Part shown: positions 33,843-42,347 of the stretch, one piece after another | Layout of the letters: each line of letters opens with the position of its first letter | Position numbering within the stretch: position 1 is the stretch's first letter | NCBI GenBank assembly: GCA_020635565.1 | Contig: JACJZN010000008.1 | Location: 1 to 64,000 of the forward strand | From: Flavobacteriales bacterium | GTDB lineage: Bacteria; Bacteroidota; Bacteroidia; Flavobacteriales_D; Parvicellaceae | Reading direction: 5' to 3' | DNA: 64,000 nt | The notes under the pieces: model-generated | Told to the model about the DNA's origin: nothing | Seen by the model: only the letters and a program-made list of their open reading frames with translations | Databases searched by the model: none | Position numbers and translations under genes: made by a program

Positions 33843-34583
33843 CTACTTGTTTGCTTTGATGAAATTTTCAATGGCCATCGTCATCGAAGGAACTCCTGGT
33901 TGAGGAGCATGTACATCCAATCTTAATCCAGCATCTACTACAGCTTTCGAAGTAGTTGATCCAAAAGCAGCGATTTTTGTTCCATTTTGTTTGAAATCAG
34001 GGAAATTCTTGATCAAAGATTCTATTCCTGAAGGAGAATAGAAAACAAGCATGTCATACTTTACATCTGATAAATCTGATAGATCACTGCAAACGGTTTT
34101 GTACATGACAGCATTGGTATAATCCAAGCCTTCTTTGTCCAATGTTTCAGGAATCGATTCATTTTGAATGTTCGAACAAGGAACAAGAAACTTTTCTTTT
34201 TTGTGTTTTTTCAACACATCAACAAGACTACCGATTCCAAGATTGCCATGAAAGATCTTTCTCTTACGATAAACTACATAATTCTGAAGGTAATAAGCTA
34301 CAGCTTCAGAAACACAGAAATACTTCATTTCATCCGGCACGGTATAACGCATTTCTTTTGCTAATCTGAAGAAATGATCAATCGCATTTCTGGATGTAAG
34401 AATAACAGCTGAAAAGTCGCCTAGATTAATTCTGTCTTTTCTGAATTCTTGTGCATCAACACCTTCTACATGAATAAAAGATCTAAAGTCAATCTTAACT
34501 TTTGTCTTTTCTGCAAGAGAGTTAAAAGGATTCTTCTCTTTTGCAGGTTCTGGTTGCGATACTAAAATTGTTTTTACTGCCAC
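33843..34583 (-). CDS. hemD: Uroporphyrinogen-III synthase
   Basis: HemD closes hydroxymethylbilane to uroporphyrinogen III in heme synthesis. The 246-residue protein shows the family's weak pattern: VILTSRNAIDHFFRLA in the first domain, YFCVSEAVAYYLQ, then FLVPCSNIQNESIPETL, and DMLVFYSPSGIESLIKNF with IAAFGSTTSKAVVDAG in the second domain. Sequence conservation in this family is low, but this set is typical of Bacteroidota members, where hemD stands next to a DUF4271 gene as it does here. Confidence 0.88.
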   Translation of the reverse strand: MAVKTILVSQPEPAKEKNPFNSLAEKTKVKIDFRSFIHVEGVDAQEFRKDRINLGDFSAVILTSRNAIDHFFRLAKEMRYTVPDEMKYFCVSEAVAYYLQNYVVYRKRKIFHGNLGIGSLVDVLKKHKKEKFLVPCSNIQNESIPETLDKEGLDYTNAVMYKTVCSDLSDLSDVKYDMLVFYSPSGIESLIKNFPDFKQNGTKIAAFGSTTSKAVVDAGLRLDVHAPQPGVPSMTMAIENFIKANK

Positions 34584-34637
34584 AGTGTCAAATTTAGATG
34601 CGTGTTTGTTATAGTTGTTACGGTTTAATCTCGAAAT

Positions 34638-35291
34638 TTAGCCAATGAACCACATGATAATTGCGACCAACGGTAGAATTTCGAGGGTGCAAAAGTACAA
34701 AAATAAATAATACCCCGAAATCTTTAGGGCACTTGTTTGTCTGAATTCCTGAATTAATTTATAAACATAAACGAGTACAAATGTTAGTTGCATCAGTAGT
34801 AAAACTCCGTTGTAAAAGATAGATATCCAGGAAGTTGTGCTGTTGTCCAGTCTGTAATTGAGAAAGAGAATGACCGGGAGAATGAAGAGCCCCAATACCT
34901 GATAAAAAAATTGATTGTAAATCTGGATCTCATTAGCAATCTCATTTTGCTCGGTGAAATAACCAATCAGCGAGAAAAGCACACGTCTTAACCAATAATA
35001 GCCGATCAATCCCCCAGCTATTATTCCAAAAACGATAAAGAGGTCGCTAAGTGTATAGAAATTGGTTCGCTGGAAAATAACGTAGGAAATGCTGGTTGTA
35101 AGTATTAAAGCAGTATTGATCAAAAGCAGCATTGTAGCAGTACTATGAACGGTGCTTTCCTCTCGAATGACTCTTCTGAAAGCACGTAGATCAAAGAATC
35201 CTTGAAAAATTGCATTTAGTTTTCTACCAGACTGAACTTTGACAATGAGCAGTAACACTACACTCACCAAAATCGGAATGTAGAGGAGCAT
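34638..35291 (-). CDS. DUF4271 membrane protein
   Basis: A 217-residue membrane protein with about six hydrophobic segments, matching DUF4271, a family limited to Bacteroidota. Typical parts are the start LLIVKVQSGRKLNAIFQGFFDLRAF, the central SDLFIVFGIIAGGLIGYYWLRRVLFSLIGYFTEQN and the C-terminal FVLVYVYKLIQEFRQTSALKISGYYLFLYFCTLEILPL. The function is unknown. The constant position before hemD suggests a link to heme synthesis or insertion, which is inference only. Confidence 0.85.
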   Translation of the reverse strand: MLLYIPILVSVVLLLIVKVQSGRKLNAIFQGFFDLRAFRRVIREESTVHSTATMLLLINTALILTTSISYVIFQRTNFYTLSDLFIVFGIIAGGLIGYYWLRRVLFSLIGYFTEQNEIANEIQIYNQFFYQVLGLFILPVILFLNYRLDNSTTSWISIFYNGVLLLMQLTFVLVYVYKLIQEFRQTSALKISGYYLFLYFCTLEILPLVAIIMWFIG

Positions 35292-35354
35292 TAAATGGTC
35301 TGTATGTCGGGTTAAAGCTTCGATGATGCAAAAATAGTTTTTTGCTAGATACTT

Positions 35355-35434
35355 GACGCTAGATTTTGGATGCTCGACAATTCTAATAAGGAAATGTGTT
35401 TTTGTCCAGTGTCATGCATCCAGATACCAGCGTC
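35355..35434. repeat. Imperfect inverted repeat between DUF4271 and thioesterase genes
   Basis: The 19-base arms 35355-35373 and 35416-35434 pair at 15 positions around a 42-base loop. The words CTAGAT..TGACGCTAG, TTTTGGATGC and CATCCAGATACCAGCGTC resemble those of the repeat tract at 3480-3950 (CCATCCAGCGTCC, CATCCAAAATCC), so this may be another member of the same intergenic repeat family. Confidence 0.5.
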
Positions 35435-35469
35435 TAAAAAATCATTACCTTAGATAAAAACAAAAGCCA

Positions 35470-35952
35470 ATGGAAAACAATAACTTCAAAGGAAATCTGA
35501 CTTTCCAATTTTTAAGTGAGCCAACCGATGTCAATTTTGGAGGTAAAGTGCATGGGGGCATTGTGATGAAGTGGATCGATCAGGCAGCGTTTGCTTGTGC
35601 GAGTAGTTGGGCAGAAGCTTATTGTGTAACCGTTTATGTTGGTGGTATCCGATTTTACAAGCCCGTAAAAATAGGAGAACTCGTTAAAGTAGATGCACAA
35701 ATCATTTACACGGGAAGTTCTAGTATGCACATTGCGATTGATGTATTTTCAAAAAATATCAAGGACAAGGATTTTCAGAAAACAACTCATTGCATCATCG
35801 TTTTTGTAGCGATCGATGAAGAAGGGAATAAGATTGAAGTGCCAAAATGGACGCCTCACAATCAGCGCGAAAGTCAGTTAGAAGAATACGCAATCAAACT
35901 GATGGGACTTCGTAAGAATATTGAAGATGAGATGAAGCCTTATTTGGAGTAG
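35470..35952 (+). CDS. Acyl-CoA thioesterase, hotdog fold
   Basis: A 160-residue hotdog-fold thioesterase of the YciA/BFIT type. The core has NFGGKVHGGIVMKWIDQAAFACAS, where the Asp of MKWID and the preceding HGG are catalytic features, then YVGGIRFYKPVKIGELVKVDAQIIYTGSSSMHIAIDVF. It frees CoA from acyl-CoA; chain-length preference cannot be told. Cytoplasmic, monocistronic, convergent with the following secreted protein gene. Confidence 0.88.
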   Translation: MENNNFKGNLTFQFLSEPTDVNFGGKVHGGIVMKWIDQAAFACASSWAEAYCVTVYVGGIRFYKPVKIGELVKVDAQIIYTGSSSMHIAIDVFSKNIKDKDFQKTTHCIIVFVAIDEEGNKIEVPKWTPHNQRESQLEEYAIKLMGLRKNIEDEMKPYLE

Positions 35953-35955
35953 GTA

Positions 35956-36774
35956 TTAGAATAATAGCCCGACCCCGAGCCCCCCAATTATAGGTAGATT
36001 AACATTTTCTGTTGAATTTATACCAACACCAAGCATGTAATTAAAGGAGATCCCAGTATTACCATTTCCTCTGTAGGATCTACACCCTTCATAGTATAGT
36101 CGGAATCCATATGGCAATGCATTATGCTTACCTGTATAACTAGAATGGTATGTTCTAATTGGGTATGAAATGAAATCAAGATTGAAACGGTCATATGACG
36201 TGTGTCCAACTTTAGTCTCAAATCCGTTTTCCAAATATTTCACTTTCCAAAGTGCTGTTTTAAAAAATATTATTGAGTATCCTAGGTTCAATCCATAAAC
36301 CGTTAGATCCATTTCATTGAATTTACTCTTCGAATAGTCAGTTTTTAATCCACCGAAGTGAACTCCAGAACAAATCACAGTAGTTCCAGGTAGTTTTACT
36401 ACTTCTGCAACATTATATCGAGTGTCTGATCTAATAGTGTTTTTTACTAAATTGGATTTAGTTCGTTTTCTGAAAAAAATATTCGCATCAACTGCGCCAC
36501 CAGTGATACCGATTATGCCATTAATACAAAATTTTCTCTTTATGTTGATGTGAGCAACATTAACATTGTTAAAACCTTCTGGACCAAATACTCCTACATA
36601 GATATTTGTAATTTGAGCTTGTCTCGGATCAGGGGAGATATCTTTAACCTCAGTTGTTTTCTTGAATGCGTTACCGAAGTAATGTGTGGTTGTATCGTTA
36701 TATATTGTATCCTGAGCAAATAGGATTCCCGAGTGAACAAAAACGGTGAGTATTATTAAGATAGTGTTCCTCAT
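35956..36774 (-). CDS. Outer-membrane-type protein, tandem paralog B
   Basis: A 272-residue exported protein: signal peptide MRNTILIILTVFVHSGILFAQ, then a beta-rich part ending in F (IGGLGVGLLF), as outer membrane barrels do. It is clearly paralogous to 36937-37773: shared blocks are YVGVFGPEGFNN, NGIIGITGGAVDANIFF, LNLGYSIIF and GFRLYYEGC...YMLGVGIN. No family is recognised. The frame opens at 36813, but the ATG at 36774 starts the signal peptide. A 16-base homopolymer (36786-36801) sits 12 bases before the start codon. Confidence 0.75.
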   Translation of the reverse strand: MRNTILIILTVFVHSGILFAQDTIYNDTTTHYFGNAFKKTTEVKDISPDPRQAQITNIYVGVFGPEGFNNVNVAHINIKRKFCINGIIGITGGAVDANIFFRKRTKSNLVKNTIRSDTRYNVAEVVKLPGTTVICSGVHFGGLKTDYSKSKFNEMDLTVYGLNLGYSIIFFKTALWKVKYLENGFETKVGHTSYDRFNLDFISYPIRTYHSSYTGKHNALPYGFRLYYEGCRSYRGNGNTGISFNYMLGVGINSTENVNLPIIGGLGVGLLF

Positions 36775-36785
36775 TCTTTTTTTGC

Positions 36786-36801
36786 AAAAAAAAAAAAAAA
36801 A
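36786..36801. repeat. A16 homopolymer before paralog B
   Basis: Sixteen consecutive A (T on the coding strand), 12 bases before the ATG at 36774. It is the longest homopolymer I found in the window and sits where its length could change promoter spacing or the leader. Confidence 0.85.
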
Positions 36802-36879
36802 TATCCGAAACACGAAATCTTTAAGAAATAAAAGGAGGTCAAATGCACCTTAGTTAATAAAGGCGCAATTTGTGGTAAT

Positions 36880-36916
36880 CAAATTGGATCTCCAGCCACA
36901 TCACCAGCAGCTCAAT
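36880..36916 (-). pseudogene. Remnant of the mutB 3' end
   Basis: Bases 36880-36916 align without gaps to the 3' end of mutB (37801-37837) with about 30 of 37 positions equal, covering the codons for ELLEMWLE. In the remnant the stop is lost and reading frame is broken further on. It lies between two paralogous genes, so it marks the junction of a tandem duplication that carried the mutB tail. Confidence 0.75.
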
Positions 36917-36936
36917 GCGGTCTTATTGGAATGATT

Positions 36937-37773
36937 TTAAAAGGACAAGCCTAATCCTAGTCCTGCTAGGATCGGAAGACTGTTTTTGTCATTGGCGTTA
37001 ATGCCAATTCCCAACATGTAATGAATTGTATAGGATACAGTTGCTCCACTCCATGTATTCGTGCAACCATCAAAATACAGCCTGAATCCATTTTTTCTAG
37101 CAGATTCTCTTCCCTGATAATTTGGCGCATAACTTTGATTGAAATATTGGATAATATCAAGATTAAATCTATTGAACATACTGCCTCTAATGAAGTATGT
37201 TTTCTTGAGGTCCTCTCTTTCAACTTTCCATTTCGTATGTCGAATGAATATTACGGAATAACCAAGAAAAGCTCCATGAGAAGTCAATGGTATCGGGCTA
37301 AACTTACTTTCATTATAATTAGTCTTTAGATAACCAAAATGAAATCCAGATGTTCCAATGCGTGAAACTGGTCGTGTAATTTGATCATTTATTGTATAGT
37401 CACCAACATGACTTCGATGAACACCAATTGTCCCAGTAAATGATTTTTCTTTGAACTTGTTTTTAAAGAAAATATTAGCGTCAATTGAACCTCCTGTTGG
37501 ACCAATTAGTCCATTCAAAAGAAATCTTCCACCAACACTTAAATGACAACCTCCAATATTATTAAAACCTTCCGGTCCAAAGGCCCCGACATATATAGCG
37601 GTGAATTGACCTTGACCCTTTTTGTAAGAAATATCGGTGACATATGCGGTTGACGAATTTGAAAGTTTATATTTTCTACGTATTGTATCATTGAATGGTG
37701 TATCTGAACTTTGAGATAATCCAATTGTCAGCCCACTCATCAAAAATAGGAAGCATATAAAAATTACTTTCAT
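36937..37773 (-). CDS. Outer-membrane-type protein, tandem paralog A
   Basis: A 278-residue exported protein with signal peptide MKVIFICFLFLMSGLTIGLSQ, paralogous to 35956-36774. It shares YVGAFGPEGFNN, LNGLIGPTGGSIDANIFF, FHFGYLKTNYNESKF and the end LPILAGLGLGLSF with terminal phenylalanine, suggesting an outer membrane barrel. Upstream in-frame codons run into the mutB tail in another frame, so the ATG at 37773 is chosen. The gene directly follows mutB on the same strand (31 bases), and could be read with it. Confidence 0.75.
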   Translation of the reverse strand: MKVIFICFLFLMSGLTIGLSQSSDTPFNDTIRRKYKLSNSSTAYVTDISYKKGQGQFTAIYVGAFGPEGFNNIGGCHLSVGGRFLLNGLIGPTGGSIDANIFFKNKFKEKSFTGTIGVHRSHVGDYTINDQITRPVSRIGTSGFHFGYLKTNYNESKFSPIPLTSHGAFLGYSVIFIRHTKWKVEREDLKKTYFIRGSMFNRFNLDIIQYFNQSYAPNYQGRESARKNGFRLYFDGCTNTWSGATVSYTIHYMLGIGINANDKNSLPILAGLGLGLSF

Positions 37774-37804
37774 TTTCAAATTTCCGAATTCAATCATTGT
37801 CAAA

Positions 37805-39922
37805 TTAGCTCTCCAGCCACATCTCCAATAACTCAATAGCTGCCTTACTGATCTTAGTTCCTGGTCCAAAAACTGCTGCAACACCAGCATCAAACAAGAA
37901 TTGATAATCCTGTTGCGGAATTACACCCCCTGCGATCACAACGATATCTTCTCTTCCCATTTTCTTCAATTCAGCTATTACTTCAGGTACCAATGTTTTG
38001 TGTCCCGCAGCCAGCGAAGATACGCCTAGGAAGTGAACATCATTCTCTACGGCTTGTTTCGCGCTTTCGTGCGGAGTCTGGAAAAGCGGTCCGATATCCA
38101 CATCAAAACCTATATCAGCATATCCAGTAGAAACTACTTTAGCACCTCGATCGTGACCATCTTGTCCCATTTTAGCGATCATGATCCTTGGTCTACGGCC
38201 TTCCTGCTTTTCGAACTCCAGAACCAATTCCTGAGCTCTTTTAAAATCTTCATCCTGCATTGCTTCTGATGAGTACACTCCTGATATTGATTTGATAGTC
38301 GCTTTATATCTTCCAAAATGTTGCTCCATGTGATCAGAGATCTCACCCAACGATGCTCTCTCTCTCGCACAAACGATCGCCAATTCCAATAAATTGCCTT
38401 CTCCGGTTCTGGCACATTCACTCAATTCAGCTAACGCAACCTGAACTTGTCCTTCGTGACGTTCAGCTCTCATTTTGTTTAAACGAGCAATTTGAGATTC
38501 TCTCACTTTGGTATTGTCTACTTCCAGAATGTCAAAGGATTGTTCGTCATCTGTTTGATAAGCATTCACTCCAACGATAATATCTTTCATGGAGTCAATT
38601 CTGGCCTGCTTACGAGCAGCAGCTTCTTCAATTCTCATTTTAGGAACACCACTTTCAATCGCTTTTGCCATTCCTCCCAGTTCTTCGATCTCTTCGATCA
38701 ACGCCCAGGCTTTAGTGGCTATCTCGTCCGTCAATTTCTCTACGTAGTGACTTCCCGCCCACGGGTCGATCGCTCTACAGATATCTGTTTCATTCTGAAT
38801 GAATAACTGCGTGTTTCTCGCAATTCTCGCAGAGAAATCCGTTGGTAAAGCGATCGCCTCATCCAACGCGTTGGTATGTAACGACTGCGTTCCACCTAAA
38901 GTAGCAGCCATTGCTTCGATACATGTTCTGGAGACATTATTGAACGCATCTTGTTCAGTTAAACTCCAACCACTGGTTTGGCAGTGTGTTCTCAACGCCA
39001 ATGATTTTTCATTTTTAGGATTGAACTGCTTCACGATCTTTGCCCACAACATTCTTGCTGCACGCATTTTCGCAATTTCCATAAAGTGATTCATTCCGAT
39101 CGCCCAGAAGAAAGATAGCCTTGGTGCGAATGCATCAATGTCCAATCCAGATTGAACTCCGGTTCTCAAATATTCTAATCCATCAGCTAAAGTATATGCT
39201 AACTCAATATCTGCGGTGGCTCCTGCTTCCTGCATGTGATATCCAGAGATGGAGATGGAGTTGAATTTCGGCATGTTCTTCGAAGTGTATTCAAAGATAT
39301 CCGCTATGATCTTCATTGATTGTTTTGGAGGATAGATGTAGGTGTTTCTCACCATAAATTCCTTTAGGATATCATTCTGGATCGTACCTGCCAATTGTTC
39401 CTGACTAACACCTTGCTCTTCTGCTGCCACAATATAGAAAGCCATGATTGGAATCACTGCACCATTCATAGTCATAGAAACCGACATTTTATCTAATGGA
39501 ATTTGATCAAAAAGGATCTTCATATCCAAGACAGAATCGATCGCAACTCCCGCTTTTCCCACATCACCAGTTACTCTTGGGTGGTCACTGTCGTATCCTC
39601 TGTGTGTTGCCAAATCAAATGCTACCGATAAACCTTTCTGACCTGCGGCCAAATTCCGTCTATAGAATGCATTCGATTCTTCCGCAGTACTGAATCCAGC
39701 ATACTGACGGATCGTCCATGGTTGTCGGATATACATCGTAGAGTAGGGACCTCTTAAATTAGGAGCAATTCCACTTACATAGTCCATATGGGTCAGTTCC
39801 TCTGCGTCACCTGCTGAATAGTAGGATTTGATCTCGATCTTTTCAGGAGCTTCAAAAACAGTTGCTGCTTCGTTGCTCGTGCTATTCTTAGAAGGAGTAA
39901 TATGTTGAAATGATTTTCTCAT
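37805..39922 (-). CDS. mutB: Methylmalonyl-CoA mutase large subunit
   Basis: Adenosylcobalamin enzyme that interconverts succinyl-CoA and (R)-methylmalonyl-CoA. The 705-residue subunit has the TIM-barrel part (YMRQPW-like YIRQPWTIRQYAGFST, VAFDLATHRGYDSDH, SISGYHMQEAGA, RTHCQTSGWSLT) and the C-terminal B12 domain with D588-x-H590-x-x-G593 (QDGHDRGAKV), GVSSLAAGH and VIAGGVIP. His590 is the lower cobalt ligand. mutA lies 4 bases upstream. No meaB or epimerase gene is adjacent. A copy of its 3' end is found at 36880-36916. Confidence 0.96.
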   Translation of the reverse strand: MRKSFQHITPSKNSTSNEAATVFEAPEKIEIKSYYSAGDAEELTHMDYVSGIAPNLRGPYSTMYIRQPWTIRQYAGFSTAEESNAFYRRNLAAGQKGLSVAFDLATHRGYDSDHPRVTGDVGKAGVAIDSVLDMKILFDQIPLDKMSVSMTMNGAVIPIMAFYIVAAEEQGVSQEQLAGTIQNDILKEFMVRNTYIYPPKQSMKIIADIFEYTSKNMPKFNSISISGYHMQEAGATADIELAYTLADGLEYLRTGVQSGLDIDAFAPRLSFFWAIGMNHFMEIAKMRAARMLWAKIVKQFNPKNEKSLALRTHCQTSGWSLTEQDAFNNVSRTCIEAMAATLGGTQSLHTNALDEAIALPTDFSARIARNTQLFIQNETDICRAIDPWAGSHYVEKLTDEIATKAWALIEEIEELGGMAKAIESGVPKMRIEEAAARKQARIDSMKDIIVGVNAYQTDDEQSFDILEVDNTKVRESQIARLNKMRAERHEGQVQVALAELSECARTGEGNLLELAIVCARERASLGEISDHMEQHFGRYKATIKSISGVYSSEAMQDEDFKRAQELVLEFEKQEGRRPRIMIAKMGQDGHDRGAKVVSTGYADIGFDVDIGPLFQTPHESAKQAVENDVHFLGVSSLAAGHKTLVPEVIAELKKMGREDIVVIAGGVIPQQDYQFLFDAGVAAVFGPGTKISKAAIELLEMWLES

Positions 39923-39926
39923 TGTC

Positions 39927-41162
39927 TTAAACGTTAAATTGTGCCAAACGATTTGCGTTCATTACATTGCTATCCGGAGCTTCTTCTGTTCTAGTATCAG
40001 CCGCATTAGGTTGAAAATTCACACCTACCAGTTTAATTTGAGATTCCGCAAAATTTTTCTTTTTTGCTTCAATATCTGACTGGATGGTTTGTGAAATCAT
40101 GCCGTTCTTCATAGTTTCCTGAAATGATCCTGCTTTGTCAATCTCTTGAAAAAAGGCCCATCCTTTTTCAATCAGGATATCTGTCAATTGTTCAATGTAA
40201 TAGGAGCCGGCAGCAGCATCTTTCACTTGATTAAAGTAAGATTCTTCCTGAAGTAATAGTTGAACATTCTTAGCTAATCTACTTCCATCGCTGAATTTCT
40301 CAGAAAGGTTGAGATCATATGGTAATACCTCGATGCTTTCAACTCCTGAGATACTTGCAGCCATGGCAGCAGTAGTAGCTCTAAGCTGATTATTATGAAT
40401 GTCCAGATTCGAATAGTTAAAATTGGATGTTCTTGCATGAATCACAGCATAACCGTCTTCCACACCATATTCCGTCAGTAATGTATTCCAAAGTAATCTT
40501 AGCGCTCCAATTTTTGCGATCTCGGCAAAGTAGGAATTCCCAATACCTACTTCAAAATGAATATTTCCAGCAGCTTCTTCCGCAGATACTCCTTGCTCCA
40601 TTAGGTGAATCAGATAGTCATGTCCCATACCGATCATCATTCCTAATTGGTGATCCAGATTTACACCAAGATCTGCCAAGTAAGATCCATTCACCGTAAA
40701 ATGATCTCCAGTAAGGGTTACTTGATTTCCGGTTTTTAACGTTGCTGACAACGGACTATTGGTTACCAACACTTCTTCTTGCGAAGTTTCAATTGCTCCA
40801 AAAACTGTAGTGGAAATGATATCCAGCATTACATCCTTTAGAACAGTGCCTAAAGAATCAGCAGTGCAATTATATAGTCTAATGTGATTTACTCCTCCCA
40901 TCAATGCTTCGAGAATAGCCTTGTTGGCTTGAGTTGGATGGGTACAATCAAATGATGCAGCAATTTCCCAGCTGTTGTCTTCCTGATCTGGTTTGGGAAC
41001 AATACGTCCGAATTTCTTTTCGTAATTGAAAAGAACAGGGTCAACTGGTCCTATTTCACTTTGCCAGACGAGGTCTTCCAAACTTCCTCCTTTCAAATCT
41101 TTTAAGATCTTGTCTTTCCACTCCTGTTCGCTAGATGGTTCAAAAAACTGGGTAAAATCCAT
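39927..41162 (-). CDS. mutA: Methylmalonyl-CoA mutase small subunit, short form
   Basis: The non-catalytic beta subunit of the heterodimeric mutase. Over 411 residues it follows the barrel of the large subunit (FDCTHPTQANKAILEALMGG, FTVNGSYLADLGV, VIHARTSNFNYSNLDIHNNQLRATTAAMAA, DAAAGSYYIEQLTD), with the usual loss of active-site residues. It has no C-terminal B12-like domain, so it is shorter than the classical form of over 600 residues from Propionibacterium. It starts the mutA-mutB operon, with a -7 element (TATCTTTG) 15 bases before the ATG. Confidence 0.92.
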   Translation of the reverse strand: MDFTQFFEPSSEQEWKDKILKDLKGGSLEDLVWQSEIGPVDPVLFNYEKKFGRIVPKPDQEDNSWEIAASFDCTHPTQANKAILEALMGGVNHIRLYNCTADSLGTVLKDVMLDIISTTVFGAIETSQEEVLVTNSPLSATLKTGNQVTLTGDHFTVNGSYLADLGVNLDHQLGMMIGMGHDYLIHLMEQGVSAEEAAGNIHFEVGIGNSYFAEIAKIGALRLLWNTLLTEYGVEDGYAVIHARTSNFNYSNLDIHNNQLRATTAAMAASISGVESIEVLPYDLNLSEKFSDGSRLAKNVQLLLQEESYFNQVKDAAAGSYYIEQLTDILIEKGWAFFQEIDKAGSFQETMKNGMISQTIQSDIEAKKKNFAESQIKLVGVNFQPNAADTRTEEAPDSNVMNANRLAQFNV

Positions 41163-41177
41163 AAAAAGTCTTTTTTA

Positions 41178-41185
41178 CAAAGATA
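41178..41185 (-). promoter_or_regulatory. -7 element for mutA-mutB
   Basis: CAAAGATA on the plus strand reads TATCTTTG on the minus strand, fitting TAnnTTTG. It ends 15 bases before the mutA ATG (41162). The divergent element at 41195-41202 is only 9 bases away. Confidence 0.45.
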
Positions 41186-41194
41186 GTAATAGTG

Positions 41195-41202
41195 TAGCTT
41201 TG
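41195..41202 (+). promoter_or_regulatory. -7 element for the HD hydrolase gene
   Basis: TAGCTTTG fits TAnnTTTG and lies 14 bases before the GTG at 41217 or 26 before the ATG at 41229. It is divergent from the mutA element. Confidence 0.45.
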
Positions 41203-41216
41203 ACAATGGAAATTTA

Positions 41217-41873
41217 GTGAATCAAGAAATGGATGAATTAGTTCAGAAGGTACGAGGAAGAATAAAAAACGATTTTTCAGGAGAAGGAACTGGTCATGAC
41301 TGGTGGCATATACTTCGGGTGGTGAATAATGCTTTAGCCATTCAGAAGAAGGAAGGTGGAGATAAAGAGTTGATAGAATTGTCTGCTTTAGTACATGATG
41401 TTGGTGATCACAAATTTCATGACGATCCAGATGCTCAGCGTAAATTGATCACAGGTTTATTGGGTGAATTGGGTGCAAGTCAGGAATTAATTTCTCAAGT
41501 ATTAAAGGTTGTTAAACAAGTTTCTTTTAAGGGCGGAAAAGAGAATTTAGTGGTAGATTCTATTGAAGCGAAGATCGTTCAGGATGCCGATAGACTAGAT
41601 GCATTGGGAGCAATTGGTATTGCGAGAGCGTTTGCTTACGGAGGAAGTAAGGGAAGGATGATCTACGATCCGGACCAAAAACCCAAGGACTTTGAAACAT
41701 TTGAAGCCTACAAGAATGACAACGGGCATACGATCAATCACTTTTACGAGAAACTACTGAGATTGCAGCAAATGATGCAAACGGAGACAGGAAGAAGTAT
41801 GGCTGCGCAACGTCATGAATTTATGGAAGGATATCTCCATCAATTCTATAAGGAATGGGATGGTGAAATTTAG
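41217..41873 (+). CDS. HD-domain phosphohydrolase
   Basis: A 218-residue protein of the HD superfamily, YedJ-like. The metal-binding motif is H in HDWWHILRVV, HD in ALVHDVGDHKFHDDP, and the final D in IVQDADRLDALGAIG. Members hydrolyse phosphate esters or nucleotides, but the substrate here is not known. Residues 140-218 are helical (GHTINHFYEKLLRLQQMM) as usual. Start could be GTG at 41217 or ATG at 41229. The next gene overlaps its stop. Confidence 0.88.
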   Translation: MNQEMDELVQKVRGRIKNDFSGEGTGHDWWHILRVVNNALAIQKKEGGDKELIELSALVHDVGDHKFHDDPDAQRKLITGLLGELGASQELISQVLKVVKQVSFKGGKENLVVDSIEAKIVQDADRLDALGAIGIARAFAYGGSKGRMIYDPDQKPKDFETFEAYKNDNGHTINHFYEKLLRLQQMMQTETGRSMAAQRHEFMEGYLHQFYKEWDGEI

Positions 41874-42132
41874 GGAGATCAATCGGGGCATATATTTAAC
41901 CTTTGTGGGGATCAACTTTTGCGTGCTGATCTTGATCTATTTTCAATTGATTTCCTATGGTCCAGATCTTCAGGATGTTTTTATGTCTTTTTTAATAGTG
42001 ATTGCAACTGGAATAGGAAGTGTGCTTTATTTTCTAGTAAAATCGGACGGTCAATCAGGACTTAGATTGACGCATTATGTTCTTTACGCAGGATACTTTC
42101 TTGAAGTATTGTACTTGATGTTTGAGAATTAG
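41860..42132 (+). CDS. Small membrane protein
   Basis: A 90-residue protein with three hydrophobic segments (about 10-30, 38-58 and 68-86) and a basic N-terminus MVKFREINRG. No known family is recognised. The ATG at 41860 overlaps the end of the HD hydrolase gene by 14 bases, so the two are translationally coupled. Its stop overlaps the stop of the convergent S4 gene by 4 bases. Confidence 0.7.
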   Translation: MVKFREINRGIYLTFVGINFCVLILIYFQLISYGPDLQDVFMSFLIVIATGIGSVLYFLVKSDGQSGLRLTHYVLYAGYFLEVLYLMFEN

Positions 42133-42338
42133 TTAATTATCAATATCTCCAATTCTCCGATCTTCACCACATCTCCTTCATAGAGTTTCTTTCTGATCAC
42201 ATTACATTCCTCACCATTCAGAAAAACTTCCCCTTCGAGAATGCGGATCTTTGCTTCTCCTCCCGTACCAACAATCGACATTACCTTAAGTAGATCGTTC
42301 AGTTGAATGAATTCTTGACCGTTTAGTTGAAACTCCAT
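42129..42338 (-). CDS. Free-standing S4-domain RNA-binding protein
   Basis: A 69-residue protein consisting almost only of an S4 RNA-binding domain, as in the YaaA/YbcJ group. Elements: MEFQLNGQEFIQLNDLLKVM, then GGEAKIRILEGEVFLNGE and RKKLYEGDVVKIG. The open frame extends to 42626, but that part is antisense to the RNase P RNA and is not real. It is divergent from rnpB with overlapping promoters (36 bases between start codon and RNA start). Role unknown; binding of structured RNA is expected. Confidence 0.85.
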   Translation of the reverse strand: MEFQLNGQEFIQLNDLLKVMSIVGTGGEAKIRILEGEVFLNGEECNVIRKKLYEGDVVKIGELEILIIN

Positions 42339-42347
42339 AATGCTTGT

